A stretch of DNA of 12,463 nucleotides, from contig JAYUKY010000063.1 in the NCBI GenBank assembly GCA_043764015.1, forward strand, positions 1-12,463, in the 5' to 3' direction. Of the stretch, positions 6,937 through 12,463 are shown piece after piece; the first letter of the stretch is position 1; every line of letters starts with the position of its first letter. The notes beneath the pieces were generated by a model that saw nothing but the letters and a program-made list of their open reading frames with translations, did no database searches and was not told the origin of the DNA. Made by a program: the position numbers and the translations under genes. The DNA is from JANYGM01 sp043764015 (GTDB taxonomy: Bacteria; Bacteroidota; Bacteroidia; Cytophagales; Thermonemataceae).

Positions 6937-9741
6937 AAAACTCCTTTCCAAACGCAACATTATGTATCTTGGTTGCAAGATATAGGTTTGTTCTGAAATG
7001 AAAAAATTGCTAAAATTCGTTACGGTAAGTAAATTTCTATTTAAAAGATTTTTCCCTGACAACTCAAAAGACCAAACAGAATCTTTGGGACGATACCAAG
7101 CCTTCAAATCTGCAAAATAAACTTGATTTGTATTTTTATTATTTGTCCAGTAAAAATGTTCTCCAGAAAGCACCAAACTCATTTCTTTATTAAAATTCAA
7201 AGTAATATTTGCATTACTTCTTATTGTGTGATTGGGCGCATTTGCTTGGTTATTCTGCGTGCCGCCACCTCCCTTTTCCTCCAACTGAAACCTTGCAAAA
7301 CTCCACGTACTCGCCACATCAAAGTTAAAAACGCCTTTAAAAATAGAAAACATTGAAAGTGTGTTGCTTACATTTTGAGAGGTTTGTTTTCTCGTAACTC
7401 CTTGAAATTCATTGATGTTTTCACTTTGCATAACCAAACCGCTCCATTTCATTTTGCAAGAAAGTGGTACTAATAATTTTTCCAAATTGATGATAGCCGT
7501 ATAATTTTGTGGCGTGTTATTGGTTGGAAATAGCGTTTGTTGGTTCAAAATATTAGAAATACGCAGTCTAGATGCATAAGGAGAGGTATTTCTGCTATAC
7601 GAAAGCGTTGTACTTATGATAATATAATCTATCAAATTGGAATATCTGTAGCCTAAACTTACATTTGTGCTACTTTGCAGGTTGAGCAGGGGCTGATTAT
7701 TTTGGAAATTGCGGTAATCTGTGAGCAAAAAACCATCATAAAGTTGTTGAGCGTTTGTAACTTGCTGATTTTGAGAGAAATTAAGGTTAAACGAACTCAT
7801 TCTACTGATTTTTGCACCTATGAATATATTTGGATTAAAAACTGGCGTTTGCGCTTTAAAATCATTGTTACGCTCATTGTTAGGCAAACTATTTCTTAGG
7901 TTATTCTTAAAATCTGTCAAAAAATACTGAAAATTCCCTGAAATATTGATTTTTAGCTTTTTAACAGGAAATTTATAATCAAAATCTCCTAAAAAAACGG
8001 TGTTTTTCCAAGTGATATTGTTGTCAAAATTGTTGTCTGGCGTGTTTGCAGGCGTGAATTTGGTTAAATTACTATCTTCTAAATTGATATTAGACAAAAA
8101 ATCATCTTTTTTGATAAGTACGCCCAAGCCAAAATTATACTTTTCTTTCCTCTGCACGCCCCGCAGGCGCAAAACGGCTTTTGTTTCTTGTCCGTTTTGT
8201 TGTACATTTTGGTTAAGAAGATTAAAATCTCTACTTATGGCAAAAAAATCAGCATAACGTACACTTGAAATGTTCATCTGTTCTGGTGAAAACCGTTCTG
8301 AATGGCTCAAATCAAGCGTAAGAGCTTGTTTTTTGTTAAGGCGTTTGGTAAAAAAAACCTGCTGACGAAAGAAATTGGTATTTTGGTTCATATTTACCAA
8401 AATACGTTCTGAAAGATTGATGTTTTGAGAAGAAAATACATTATTTTCACCATTGATATTGTTTTTGATATCTGTAACGGCTTTTACAGAAAGACTATCC
8501 GAAATTTTATAGTCTATCACAATTTGCAAAACCGTAGAAAAAGGGCGTGCAAAAGTGCCTGTGGAGTCCGTATTCGTGATATCTTGTGCGCCAGCTTGCC
8601 CGCCTGTGAAAAATGTTTGTTTGCTGATGTTTCCGCCACTCAAATAATCACTAAATTTGTAGCCAAAAGAACGTATTTTAAGCCGTTTTTTAGCTTTGTA
8701 ATTGACATTTGCGCCCAAAAGCCTTGCGGTATTAAAATTGTAGCGTTCTCGGCTAAGGTCAGCTATAAAAGGCTTATTTTCAGCCATTTGAAACTGCATA
8801 TCTTCTAGTGCGCTGGCACTAAAATCCCTATTGCCGTCATCTCCAAGACTAGAAAGTGTTTCTTCTATGGGGTCGTAGCCAATGTTGTTCATATTGCCAA
8901 TAATGCCCACTTGCGAACGCTTTTTGACATTAAACATACTTGTTTGTGCCTCATACCTGTCTGTGATGCCTGCACCAAAACCCACGTTTCCGAAAGGTCG
9001 GATAAGCTTATCTTTCTTTACGGAAAGGTTAATTACTTGCTCTCCTGTCTGCGTAAGGCTTTTTAGTAGTGGATTTTCTTCATAATTATCAATAATTTCC
9101 ACTTTGTCAATGACGCTGGCGGGCATATTTTTGGTGATAAGTTTGTGGTTTTTACCAAACATTTTTTCCCCTTCCACAAGCACCGTTTGCACACGCTTAC
9201 CGTTGATAGTAATGTTTCCTTTGGCATCTACTGCCATTCCAGGTATTTTTCTTAGCAAATCCTCCACAGTACGTTCTGTACCGTTGGTGTAGTTTTTTGC
9301 GTTGTAGGTGATGGTATCTTCTTTCTCTTCTCCCCATATTTTTTTGGTGATAACGGCTTCTTCTTTAATATTAACGGCTTGCTCCACTAGCTCAAAATCT
9401 AATTTAGTAATATCATTTTTGCTATCTAACCCAAACTTAGCAGGTGCATACCCAAACGAGCTAGCCGTAAGTATGTAGCCATCTGTGGCATCTGGAAGCG
9501 TAAGGGCGTAGTTTCCCTTATCATCAGAAAGCGCAAAACAGATAACAGAAGTATCTTTTGGAAGCGTTTTACTGATGACTGCACCTGTTACATTGCCCAT
9601 AAGTAGCTCACCAGTTTTGGATTTGATGACACCTTTAATGATTTTGGGTGTTTGGGCTTGTGCGTGTGCATACACAAGGAGCATAAAAACAAAAAGTAGG
9701 CTTTTTAGTCCTACTTTTTGGGGGATAAAAATACTTTTCAT
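6934..9741 (-). CDS. Outer-membrane beta-barrel protein with carboxypeptidase-regulatory-like and plug domains
   Basis: Encodes 935 residues. A Sec signal peptide (1-29, cleavage after AQA) is followed by a carboxypeptidase-regulatory-like beta-sandwich at about 34-117, a plug-like region at about 141-240 (TVEDLLRKIPGM, ITINGKRVQTVLVEGEKMFG) and a long beta-barrel to the C-terminus. The barrel is rich in alternating aromatic and polar residues and ends in F, as outer-membrane proteins do. It resembles TonB-dependent receptor relatives of Bacteroidota that lack SusD partners. No clear TonB box is visible, so energy coupling is unproven. The start codon lies one base after the stop of the GLPGLI gene, so the two are probably translationally coupled. 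The neighbour unit has the same junction with the gene deleted, leaving this as the only intact barrel for the array in view. Likely role: import or export of a ligand, perhaps the locus peptides (inference). Confidence 0.88.
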   Translation of the reverse strand: MKSIFIPQKVGLKSLLFVFMLLVYAHAQAQTPKIIKGVIKSKTGELLMGNVTGAVISKTLPKDTSVICFALSDDKGNYALTLPDATDGYILTASSFGYAPAKFGLDSKNDITKLDFELVEQAVNIKEEAVITKKIWGEEKEDTITYNAKNYTNGTERTVEDLLRKIPGMAVDAKGNITINGKRVQTVLVEGEKMFGKNHKLITKNMPASVIDKVEIIDNYEENPLLKSLTQTGEQVINLSVKKDKLIRPFGNVGFGAGITDRYEAQTSMFNVKKRSQVGIIGNMNNIGYDPIEETLSSLGDDGNRDFSASALEDMQFQMAENKPFIADLSRERYNFNTARLLGANVNYKAKKRLKIRSFGYKFSDYLSGGNISKQTFFTGGQAGAQDITNTDSTGTFARPFSTVLQIVIDYKISDSLSVKAVTDIKNNINGENNVFSSQNINLSERILVNMNQNTNFFRQQVFFTKRLNKKQALTLDLSHSERFSPEQMNISSVRYADFFAISRDFNLLNQNVQQNGQETKAVLRLRGVQRKEKYNFGLGVLIKKDDFLSNINLEDSNLTKFTPANTPDNNFDNNITWKNTVFLGDFDYKFPVKKLKINISGNFQYFLTDFKNNLRNSLPNNERNNDFKAQTPVFNPNIFIGAKISRMSSFNLNFSQNQQVTNAQQLYDGFLLTDYRNFQNNQPLLNLQSSTNVSLGYRYSNLIDYIIISTTLSYSRNTSPYASRLRISNILNQQTLFPTNNTPQNYTAIINLEKLLVPLSCKMKWSGLVMQSENINEFQGVTRKQTSQNVSNTLSMFSIFKGVFNFDVASTWSFARFQLEEKGGGGTQNNQANAPNHTIRSNANITLNFNKEMSLVLSGEHFYWTNNKNTNQVYFADLKAWYRPKDSVWSFELSGKNLLNRNLLTVTNFSNFFISEQTYILQPRYIMLRLERSF

Positions 9742-9742
9742 T

Positions 9743-10525
9743 TTACTTTTTTGGAGTGTCAGAGAGTTTTTGTTGGAAACGTTTCATTGTGAGATTTTTC
9801 TCAAAGGCAAAAATTTCTATGCCACTAACGCTATAATACATTTGCCCACTTCCTTGTGCATCTTTTGTAGCAGACATTTTTTCTGCATTGAGTATGTCTT
9901 GTTCTGCTAATAGGGCATATTTTTTTGTAGAAATGGGTATTTCTTTTGGATTATCAGGCATAGGCATGTCAATAACAATAGGTGATGTGGGAGGGACATT
10001 TATTGTGGTACATTCAAAGCGTATAAGTTTTTCTCTGTCTTCCGCTTCCAAAATCATACCAGGTAAGCCATAAAGTTTCCAAGGTCCAGAAGAAATTGGA
10101 ATACTTGGTGCATACCACGCAGTCCAAACACGTCCACGATATTCTGCTTGCGCAGAAAAACATTCTATGTTTTGAATTTTCTTCGTATCTTTTGATAATT
10201 TCCAAGGAATTATAGTCATTGTATCCATTATGATATATTTTTTTGCTTTGGTACGTTCTTTACTGACTAGTACTTTCCCTGATGGATTTTGATATTGTTG
10301 TACTTCTTTTTGTCCACTACTAACAGAAACGTAAAAATAGCTACTCTCAATATCATTAAATAATAAAATTCCTTGTGAGGTATGTTTTTGGTCTTTGCTA
10401 TTTTTCATTTTATACTCTCCTAACTCTCTAATACAATCATATTTAATCAAACCAGATGTATTTGACTTAGATTGTGCGTTAGCACAGTTAATAGCAAACA
10501 TTAATATAAATATTCTTATCATCAT
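9743..10525 (-). CDS. GLPGLI family protein, copy 1
   Basis: Encodes 260 residues with a Sec signal peptide (cleavage after ANA, residue 18) and no lipobox, so it is probably periplasmic. The GLPGLI-family hallmark is GPWKLYGLPGMILEAED at about 147-163, preceded by IECFSAQAEYRGRVWTAWYA (about 120-139) containing conserved C122, W134 and W137. Family function is unknown; members are Bacteroidota proteins commonly found beside outer-membrane beta-barrel genes, as here. Residues 115-163 differ from copy 2 at only two positions, while the N-terminal third is diverged. It follows the peptide gene by 71 bases containing a perfect hairpin, and precedes the barrel gene by one base. An adjacent ATG at 10522 (M2) is an equally possible start. 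Confidence 0.9.
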   Translation of the reverse strand: MMIRIFILMFAINCANAQSKSNTSGLIKYDCIRELGEYKMKNSKDQKHTSQGILLFNDIESSYFYVSVSSGQKEVQQYQNPSGKVLVSKERTKAKKYIIMDTMTIIPWKLSKDTKKIQNIECFSAQAEYRGRVWTAWYAPSIPISSGPWKLYGLPGMILEAEDREKLIRFECTTINVPPTSPIVIDMPMPDNPKEIPISTKKYALLAEQDILNAEKMSATKDAQGSGQMYYSVSGIEIFAFEKNLTMKRFQQKLSDTPKK

Positions 10526-10544
10526 AAAAAAAGTTTAATTTTGA

Positions 10545-10580
10545 ATTAGTGGTTTATAAAATAGATTATAAACCACTAAT
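10545..10580 (-). terminator. Hairpin between peptide gene 1 and GLPGLI gene 1
   Basis: A perfect 15-base stem (ATTAGTGGTTTATAA at 10545-10559 against 10566-10580) closes a 6-base loop. It begins 16 bases after the peptide stop codon in the direction of transcription. A run of seven T follows, but only about 12 bases beyond the stem, so termination is probably partial. It may make the peptide mRNA more abundant or stable than the downstream GLPGLI/barrel message. An unrelated hairpin holds the same place in the other unit. Confidence 0.75.
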
Positions 10581-10596
10581 GATTTGTTAAAACTGA

Positions 10597-10851
10597 CTAG
10601 CAACTAGCAGTAGCTAATGCCCATTCAGCAAGTATAGCTGCAAAAAAACAATTACTTGAACTTCTAACAGTTCCTACAACAGTAGGACCATCTGGACAGT
10701 CAAGTACCGTAGAAGCGTATACTGTACAACTTTTAAGTGGCACAGTATATGCTTTTGGGTTTTTGTCATCATCATTTTTGATGATTTCATTGTTGGCTTG
10801 TGCTGTAAAGCACGCAAGTGCAAACACTGCACTTAAAATTAACTTCTTCAT
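10597..10851 (-). CDS. Secreted four-cysteine small peptide, copy 1
   Basis: Encodes 84 residues; I do not recognise a named family. A Sec signal peptide (MKKLILSAVFALACFTAQA, 1-19) precedes a short charged stretch NEIIKNDDDKNPKA (21-34) that is almost identical in copy 2. The mature core then has cysteines at 42, 52, 68 and 84 (spacing x9, x15, x15), suggesting two disulfides in the periplasm or outside the cell. The C-terminal part is hydrophobic and alanine-rich, with C68-x8-W77 matching C77-x8-W86 of copy 2. There is no double-glycine leader, sortase motif or convincing lipobox. The peptide gene heads a unit with a GLPGLI protein and an outer-membrane barrel. Possible roles are antagonistic peptide, signal or ligand for the barrel; none is demonstrated. 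Confidence 0.78.
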   Translation of the reverse strand: MKKLILSAVFALACFTAQANNEIIKNDDDKNPKAYTVPLKSCTVYASTVLDCPDGPTVVGTVRSSSNCFFAAILAEWALATASC

Positions 10852-10912
10852 TTTGTGAGGAGTTTTAGGTTGTTGAATAAGACCATTGGCACTGCCTAAA
10901 GCAATAGCCTCA

Positions 10913-10920
10913 CAAAGCTA
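10913..10920 (-). promoter_or_regulatory. Candidate -7 promoter box for peptide gene 1
   Basis: On the - strand this is TAGCTTTG, an exact TAnnTTTG match, 62 bases before the ATG. It aligns with TTACTTTG in front of peptide gene 2. Where the -33 element should be lies a CTAAAAA heptamer tract, which may have replaced or altered it. Confidence 0.45.
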
Positions 10921-10925
10921 CAAAA

Positions 10926-10946
10926 CTAAAAACTAAAAACTAAAAA
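10926..10946. repeat. CTAAAAA heptamer triplet in the peptide 1 promoter region
   Basis: Three exact copies of CTAAAAA sit directly upstream of the candidate -7 box. The corresponding region of peptide gene 2 lacks them and has an 8-base repeat (CAAAGTAA twice at 12334-12349) instead. Copy number changes here could alter promoter spacing. Confidence 0.7.
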
Positions 10947-10964
10947 CCTAACTTTTGAGCGTTT

Positions 10965-10986
10965 ATTTTTCAAAAAAGTGAAAAAT
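10965..10986. promoter_or_regulatory. Conserved inverted repeat upstream of peptide gene 1
   Basis: ATTTTTCA (10965-10972) and TGAAAAAT (10979-10986) form a perfect 8-base inverted repeat around AAAAAG. Nearly the same element, one base shorter in the second arm, lies at 12371-12391 before peptide gene 2. It could be an operator or the end of the preceding transcript. A second A/T-only hairpin (AAGAAAA at 11010-11016 against 11025-11031) lies nearer the preceding GLPGLI end. Confidence 0.45.
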
Positions 10987-11044
10987 ATTTGCACTCGTTG
11001 TATTATTCCAAGAAAACATATAACTTTTCTTAGAAGGTCTGGCA

Positions 11045-11077
11045 CTATTTTTTTGGAATATCAGAGAGTTTTTGCTT
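11045..11077 (-). pseudogene. 3' remnant of a GLPGLI gene
   Basis: Read on the - strand these 33 bases give K-QKLSDIPKK-stop, matching the last residues of both intact GLPGLI proteins (QQKLSDxPKK). No GLPGLI sequence precedes it; it is joined directly to the start of an outer-membrane gene copy. The remnant is therefore a deletion scar, not a functional gene. Confidence 0.85.
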
Positions 11078-11115
11078 TTTAGTCCTACTTTTTGGATGAT
11101 AAAAATACTTTTCAT
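11077..11115 (-). pseudogene. 5' stub of a second outer-membrane beta-barrel gene
   Basis: From ATG 11115 the sequence reads MKSIFIIQKVGLKS, against MKSIFIPQKVGLKS in the intact barrel gene at 9741. It sits one base after the stop of GLPGLI copy 2, exactly the junction seen in the complete unit. After about 14 codons it switches into the 3' end of a GLPGLI gene, out of frame, near a shared AGC. The remaining 920 codons are gone. The hybrid frame runs on to a stop near 10963 and is unlikely to encode anything useful. Confidence 0.88.
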
Positions 11116-11116
11116 T

Positions 11117-11932
11117 TTATTTCTTAGGAATATCAGAGAGTTTTTGCTGACGACGCTTTAAAGTGATATTTTTCTCAAATGCAAAGATTTCGGTATCATA
11201 AACATGGTACTGTCTACTTCTACCACCTGTTCCTTCTTTGTTTACTGTAATACTCATTTTTTCAGCATTTATTATTTCTTTTTCATTCAAAATAGCAAAT
11301 TCTCCAATAGAAATAGGGTTTTCATTTTTTTGATTTTTAGGTATTGGTTTGCCTATTTTTAAATCACTAGAAGGCGGAATAACAACGCCCAAACATTCGT
11401 ATTTTACAAGTCCCTTCAAATCTTCTGCTTCCAAAATCATACCAGGCAAACCATAAAGCTTCCAAGGACCTGATGAAACAGGAATGCTAGGTGCATACCA
11501 CGCTGTCCAGACACGTCCACGATATTCTGCTACTGCACTAAAACATTCTATATTTTGAATTTTCTTTGATTTGTTGAGCATTCTCCAAGTAATTGGTGTA
11601 ATATCTTCTTGTACAATATAACTACCTTTGGGAACACGGATAGCACTAATCATAGTTTTTGTGTTAAAGTTTTGATATTGTATAACTCTAGGCTCTATTG
11701 GGGGTGATTTTAACTCTGGATTATCAAACGACTTGAGAAATTTTACATAAAAGTAGCTTGCCTCAGTTTCGTTAAAGAGTAGGGCTTCCTCAGCAAGTCC
11801 ACCATATGCTAATGTATCAAATTCATAATAAGTTTTTTGATAACTTATTATGCCTGATTTATTATTTTTTTGTGCATTGATTGTTGTGAAAATGAATAAT
11901 GACAGTAGCAGAATTAGAATATTTAATTTCAT
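11117..11932 (-). CDS. GLPGLI family protein, copy 2
   Basis: Encodes 271 residues with a Sec signal peptide (cleavage after INA, residue 20), so it is probably periplasmic. It carries IECFSAVAEYRGRVWTAWYA near 128-147 and GPWKLYGLPGMILEAED near 155-171, the family hallmark. It is close to copy 1 in the central block and C-terminal tail (FEKN-x-T-x-KR-x-QQKLSD-x-PKK) but differs in the N-terminal region and the loop near 225-245. It lies 65 bases after peptide gene 2, past a hairpin, and was followed by its own barrel gene, now deleted to a stub. If the family works with a barrel, this copy must share the one at 6934-9741 or an unseen one (inference). Confidence 0.9.
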   Translation of the reverse strand: MKLNILILLLSLFIFTTINAQKNNKSGIISYQKTYYEFDTLAYGGLAEEALLFNETEASYFYVKFLKSFDNPELKSPPIEPRVIQYQNFNTKTMISAIRVPKGSYIVQEDITPITWRMLNKSKKIQNIECFSAVAEYRGRVWTAWYAPSIPVSSGPWKLYGLPGMILEAEDLKGLVKYECLGVVIPPSSDLKIGKPIPKNQKNENPISIGEFAILNEKEIINAEKMSITVNKEGTGGRSRQYHVYDTEIFAFEKNITLKRRQQKLSDIPKK

Positions 11933-11947
11933 ATTTTCAAAGATTAA

Positions 11948-11983
11948 AAAACACCTTAATCATTATCATAATCAAGGTGTTTT
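11948..11983 (-). terminator. Hairpin between peptide gene 2 and GLPGLI gene 2
   Basis: A 10-base perfect stem (AAAACACCTT at 11948-11957 against AAGGTGTTTT at 11974-11983) encloses a 16-base loop. On the - strand the 3' arm runs straight into a T-tract (GGTGTTTTTTAATC), giving a good intrinsic-terminator shape. It begins 14 bases after the peptide stop codon. Because the GLPGLI gene starts only 16 bases further on, partial readthrough is expected, with peptide message in excess. Confidence 0.75.
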
Positions 11984-11997
11984 AATATAAGATTTAT

Positions 11998-12273
11998 TTA
12001 ATTGCAATCTTGATACCACATTGCTGTAGCAAATGCAGCACTACAACCTAGATACGACCACCCACTAGTCGTAATGTATGTTTTTACGCCATCACACATC
12101 ATTTCTTGTTTTACTGTGACCTTGCAATAGCCAAATTCAGGCTTTGCTTCTACTTTCACCACTTTAGCTTTTGCTTTTGGATTTTTGTCATCATCATTTT
12201 TGATGACTTCATTTTTTGCTTGTGCAGTAAAGCACGCAAGTGCAAAAGTTGCACTTAGGATAAACTTCTTCAT
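11998..12273 (-). CDS. Secreted four-cysteine small peptide, copy 2
   Basis: Encodes 91 residues. The signal peptide (1-19, MKKFILSATFALACFTAQA) and the following NEVIKNDDDKNPKA match copy 1 with few changes. A lysine/valine-rich linker (35-45) unique to this copy comes next. Core cysteines are at 50, 60, 77 and 90 (spacing x9, x16, x12), the same order as copy 1, with shared C77-x8-W86 and small-residue helix AxxxA before the tryptophan. The core sequence is otherwise unlike copy 1. Secreted, probably disulfide-bonded; function unknown. It is the first gene of its unit, with GLPGLI copy 2 downstream behind a hairpin. The 5' leader is shared with copy 1, so co-regulation is likely. Confidence 0.78.
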   Translation of the reverse strand: MKKFILSATFALACFTAQAKNEVIKNDDDKNPKAKAKVVKVEAKPEFGYCKVTVKQEMMCDGVKTYITTSGWSYLGCSAAFATAMWYQDCN

Positions 12274-12333
12274 TTGTGAGGAGTTTTAGGTTGTTAAATG
12301 AGACCATTAGCATTACAAACCGTAATACTCGCA

Positions 12334-12341
12334 CAAAGTAA
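12334..12341 (-). promoter_or_regulatory. Candidate -7 promoter box for peptide gene 2
   Basis: On the - strand this is TTACTTTG, one mismatch from TAnnTTTG, and it aligns with the TAGCTTTG box of peptide gene 1. An identical second copy is immediately upstream (12342-12349). A TTTG at 12354-12357 is too close to serve as a normal -33 element for either. Confidence 0.3.
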
Positions 12342-12449
12342 CAAAGTAACATCCAAACTTTTGAGCGTTTATTTTTCAAAAAAGTGAAAATATTTTTATT
12401 TACTGCATTATTTCAATAAAAAACAGCATTTTTCTTAGAAGGTCTAGCA

Positions 12450-12463
12450 CTATTTTTTTGGAA
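12450..12463 (-). CDS. Extreme 3' end of a further GLPGLI gene (partial, off window)
   Basis: The last 14 bases, on the - strand, read as the final codons PKK-stop preceded by two bases fitting isoleucine, with the same flanking DNA as the remnant at 11045. It may be a full third GLPGLI gene beginning outside the window, or another remnant. Confidence 0.55.

Larger units (their letters stand above)
10748..11059. repeat. Direct repeat copy A: GLPGLI end, promoter, leader and signal-peptide DNA
   Basis: This stretch recurs at 12173-12463 in the same orientation. It includes the end of a GLPGLI gene, a shared upstream block with TTTTGAAAAATAAACGCTC (- strand), a conserved 5' leader ending AACCTAAAACTCCTCACAAA before the ATG, and the first 34 peptide codons. 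Over the 101 bases of leader-coding DNA (10751-10851 against 12173-12273) I count about 11 differences. Similarity stops abruptly at the peptide core. Confidence 0.8.
12173..12463. repeat. Direct repeat copy B: signal-peptide, leader, promoter and GLPGLI-end DNA
   Basis: Counterpart of 10748-11059 in the same orientation. The leader-coding part, the 5' leader, the block around TTTTGAAAAATAAACGCTC and the segment AGAAGGTCTAGCACTATTTT are all recognisable in both. It runs to the window edge, so the repeat unit may be longer. Confidence 0.8.

Noticed and set aside
8425..8808. 127-codon open frame on the + strand opposite the barrel gene
   Set aside because: Antisense shadow of a clear coding region, with no domain or plausible start context.
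10597..10851. Double-glycine-leader bacteriocin or classical RiPP precursor
   Set aside because: The N-terminus is a Sec signal peptide, no GG/GA leader end is seen, and no modification enzyme or peptidase-containing ABC transporter lies in the window.
10963..11115. Hybrid open frame running on from the barrel-gene stub
   Set aside because: It arises from the out-of-frame fusion with a GLPGLI 3' end and then intergenic DNA; nothing suggests a selected product, so I describe it as a scar.
11998..12273. Lipoprotein signal in the peptides (Cys14 in FALACF)
   Set aside because: The residues before Cys14 do not fit a good lipobox, and a standard signal peptidase I site (AQA) follows at residue 19 in both peptides.

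Overview
This AT-rich window reads as chromosomal DNA of a Bacteroidota bacterium, probably a Cytophagia-type marine or gliding relative (inference). The main reasons are two GLPGLI-family periplasmic proteins, a carboxypeptidase-regulatory/plug/beta-barrel outer-membrane protein, promoter candidates of the Bacteroidota type (TAnnTTTG, in two cases with TTTG upstream), and the general absence of Shine-Dalgarno sequences.

Positions 1-6700 are ordinary housekeeping and envelope DNA. rpsO (ribosomal protein S15) is on the + strand, followed by a long inverted repeat and a strong intrinsic terminator. Next comes a membrane-anchored SpoIIE/PP2C-type phosphatase (+). The remaining genes are all on the - strand: a CDP-alcohol phosphatidyltransferase, a two-HhH-motif protein, a small acidic orphan protein and a class A penicillin-binding protein (PBP1a type). 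Several intergenic gaps hold short tandem tracts with a strict 7-base period, but with a different heptamer at each site.

Positions 6900-12463 are an accessory locus transcribed on the - strand. Its unit is a Sec-secreted small four-cysteine peptide gene, then a hairpin, then a GLPGLI-family gene, then, one base later, a large outer-membrane beta-barrel gene. One unit is complete (10851 down to 6934). The unit upstream (12273 down to 11117) keeps its peptide and GLPGLI genes, but its outer-membrane gene is reduced to about 14 codons and fused to the 3' end of another GLPGLI gene. The last 14 bases of the window look like the end of a third GLPGLI gene, so the array probably continues outside.

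The two peptides share promoter-proximal DNA, 5' leader, signal peptide and a short acidic/basic stretch, then diverge abruptly into different cysteine-bearing cores with the same cysteine and tryptophan layout. My interpretation is a diversifying secreted-peptide locus: several peptide/GLPGLI pairs appear to be served by one surviving outer-membrane barrel. Peptide function and the role of GLPGLI proteins are not known from the sequence. This locus is the best candidate here for an undescribed system.
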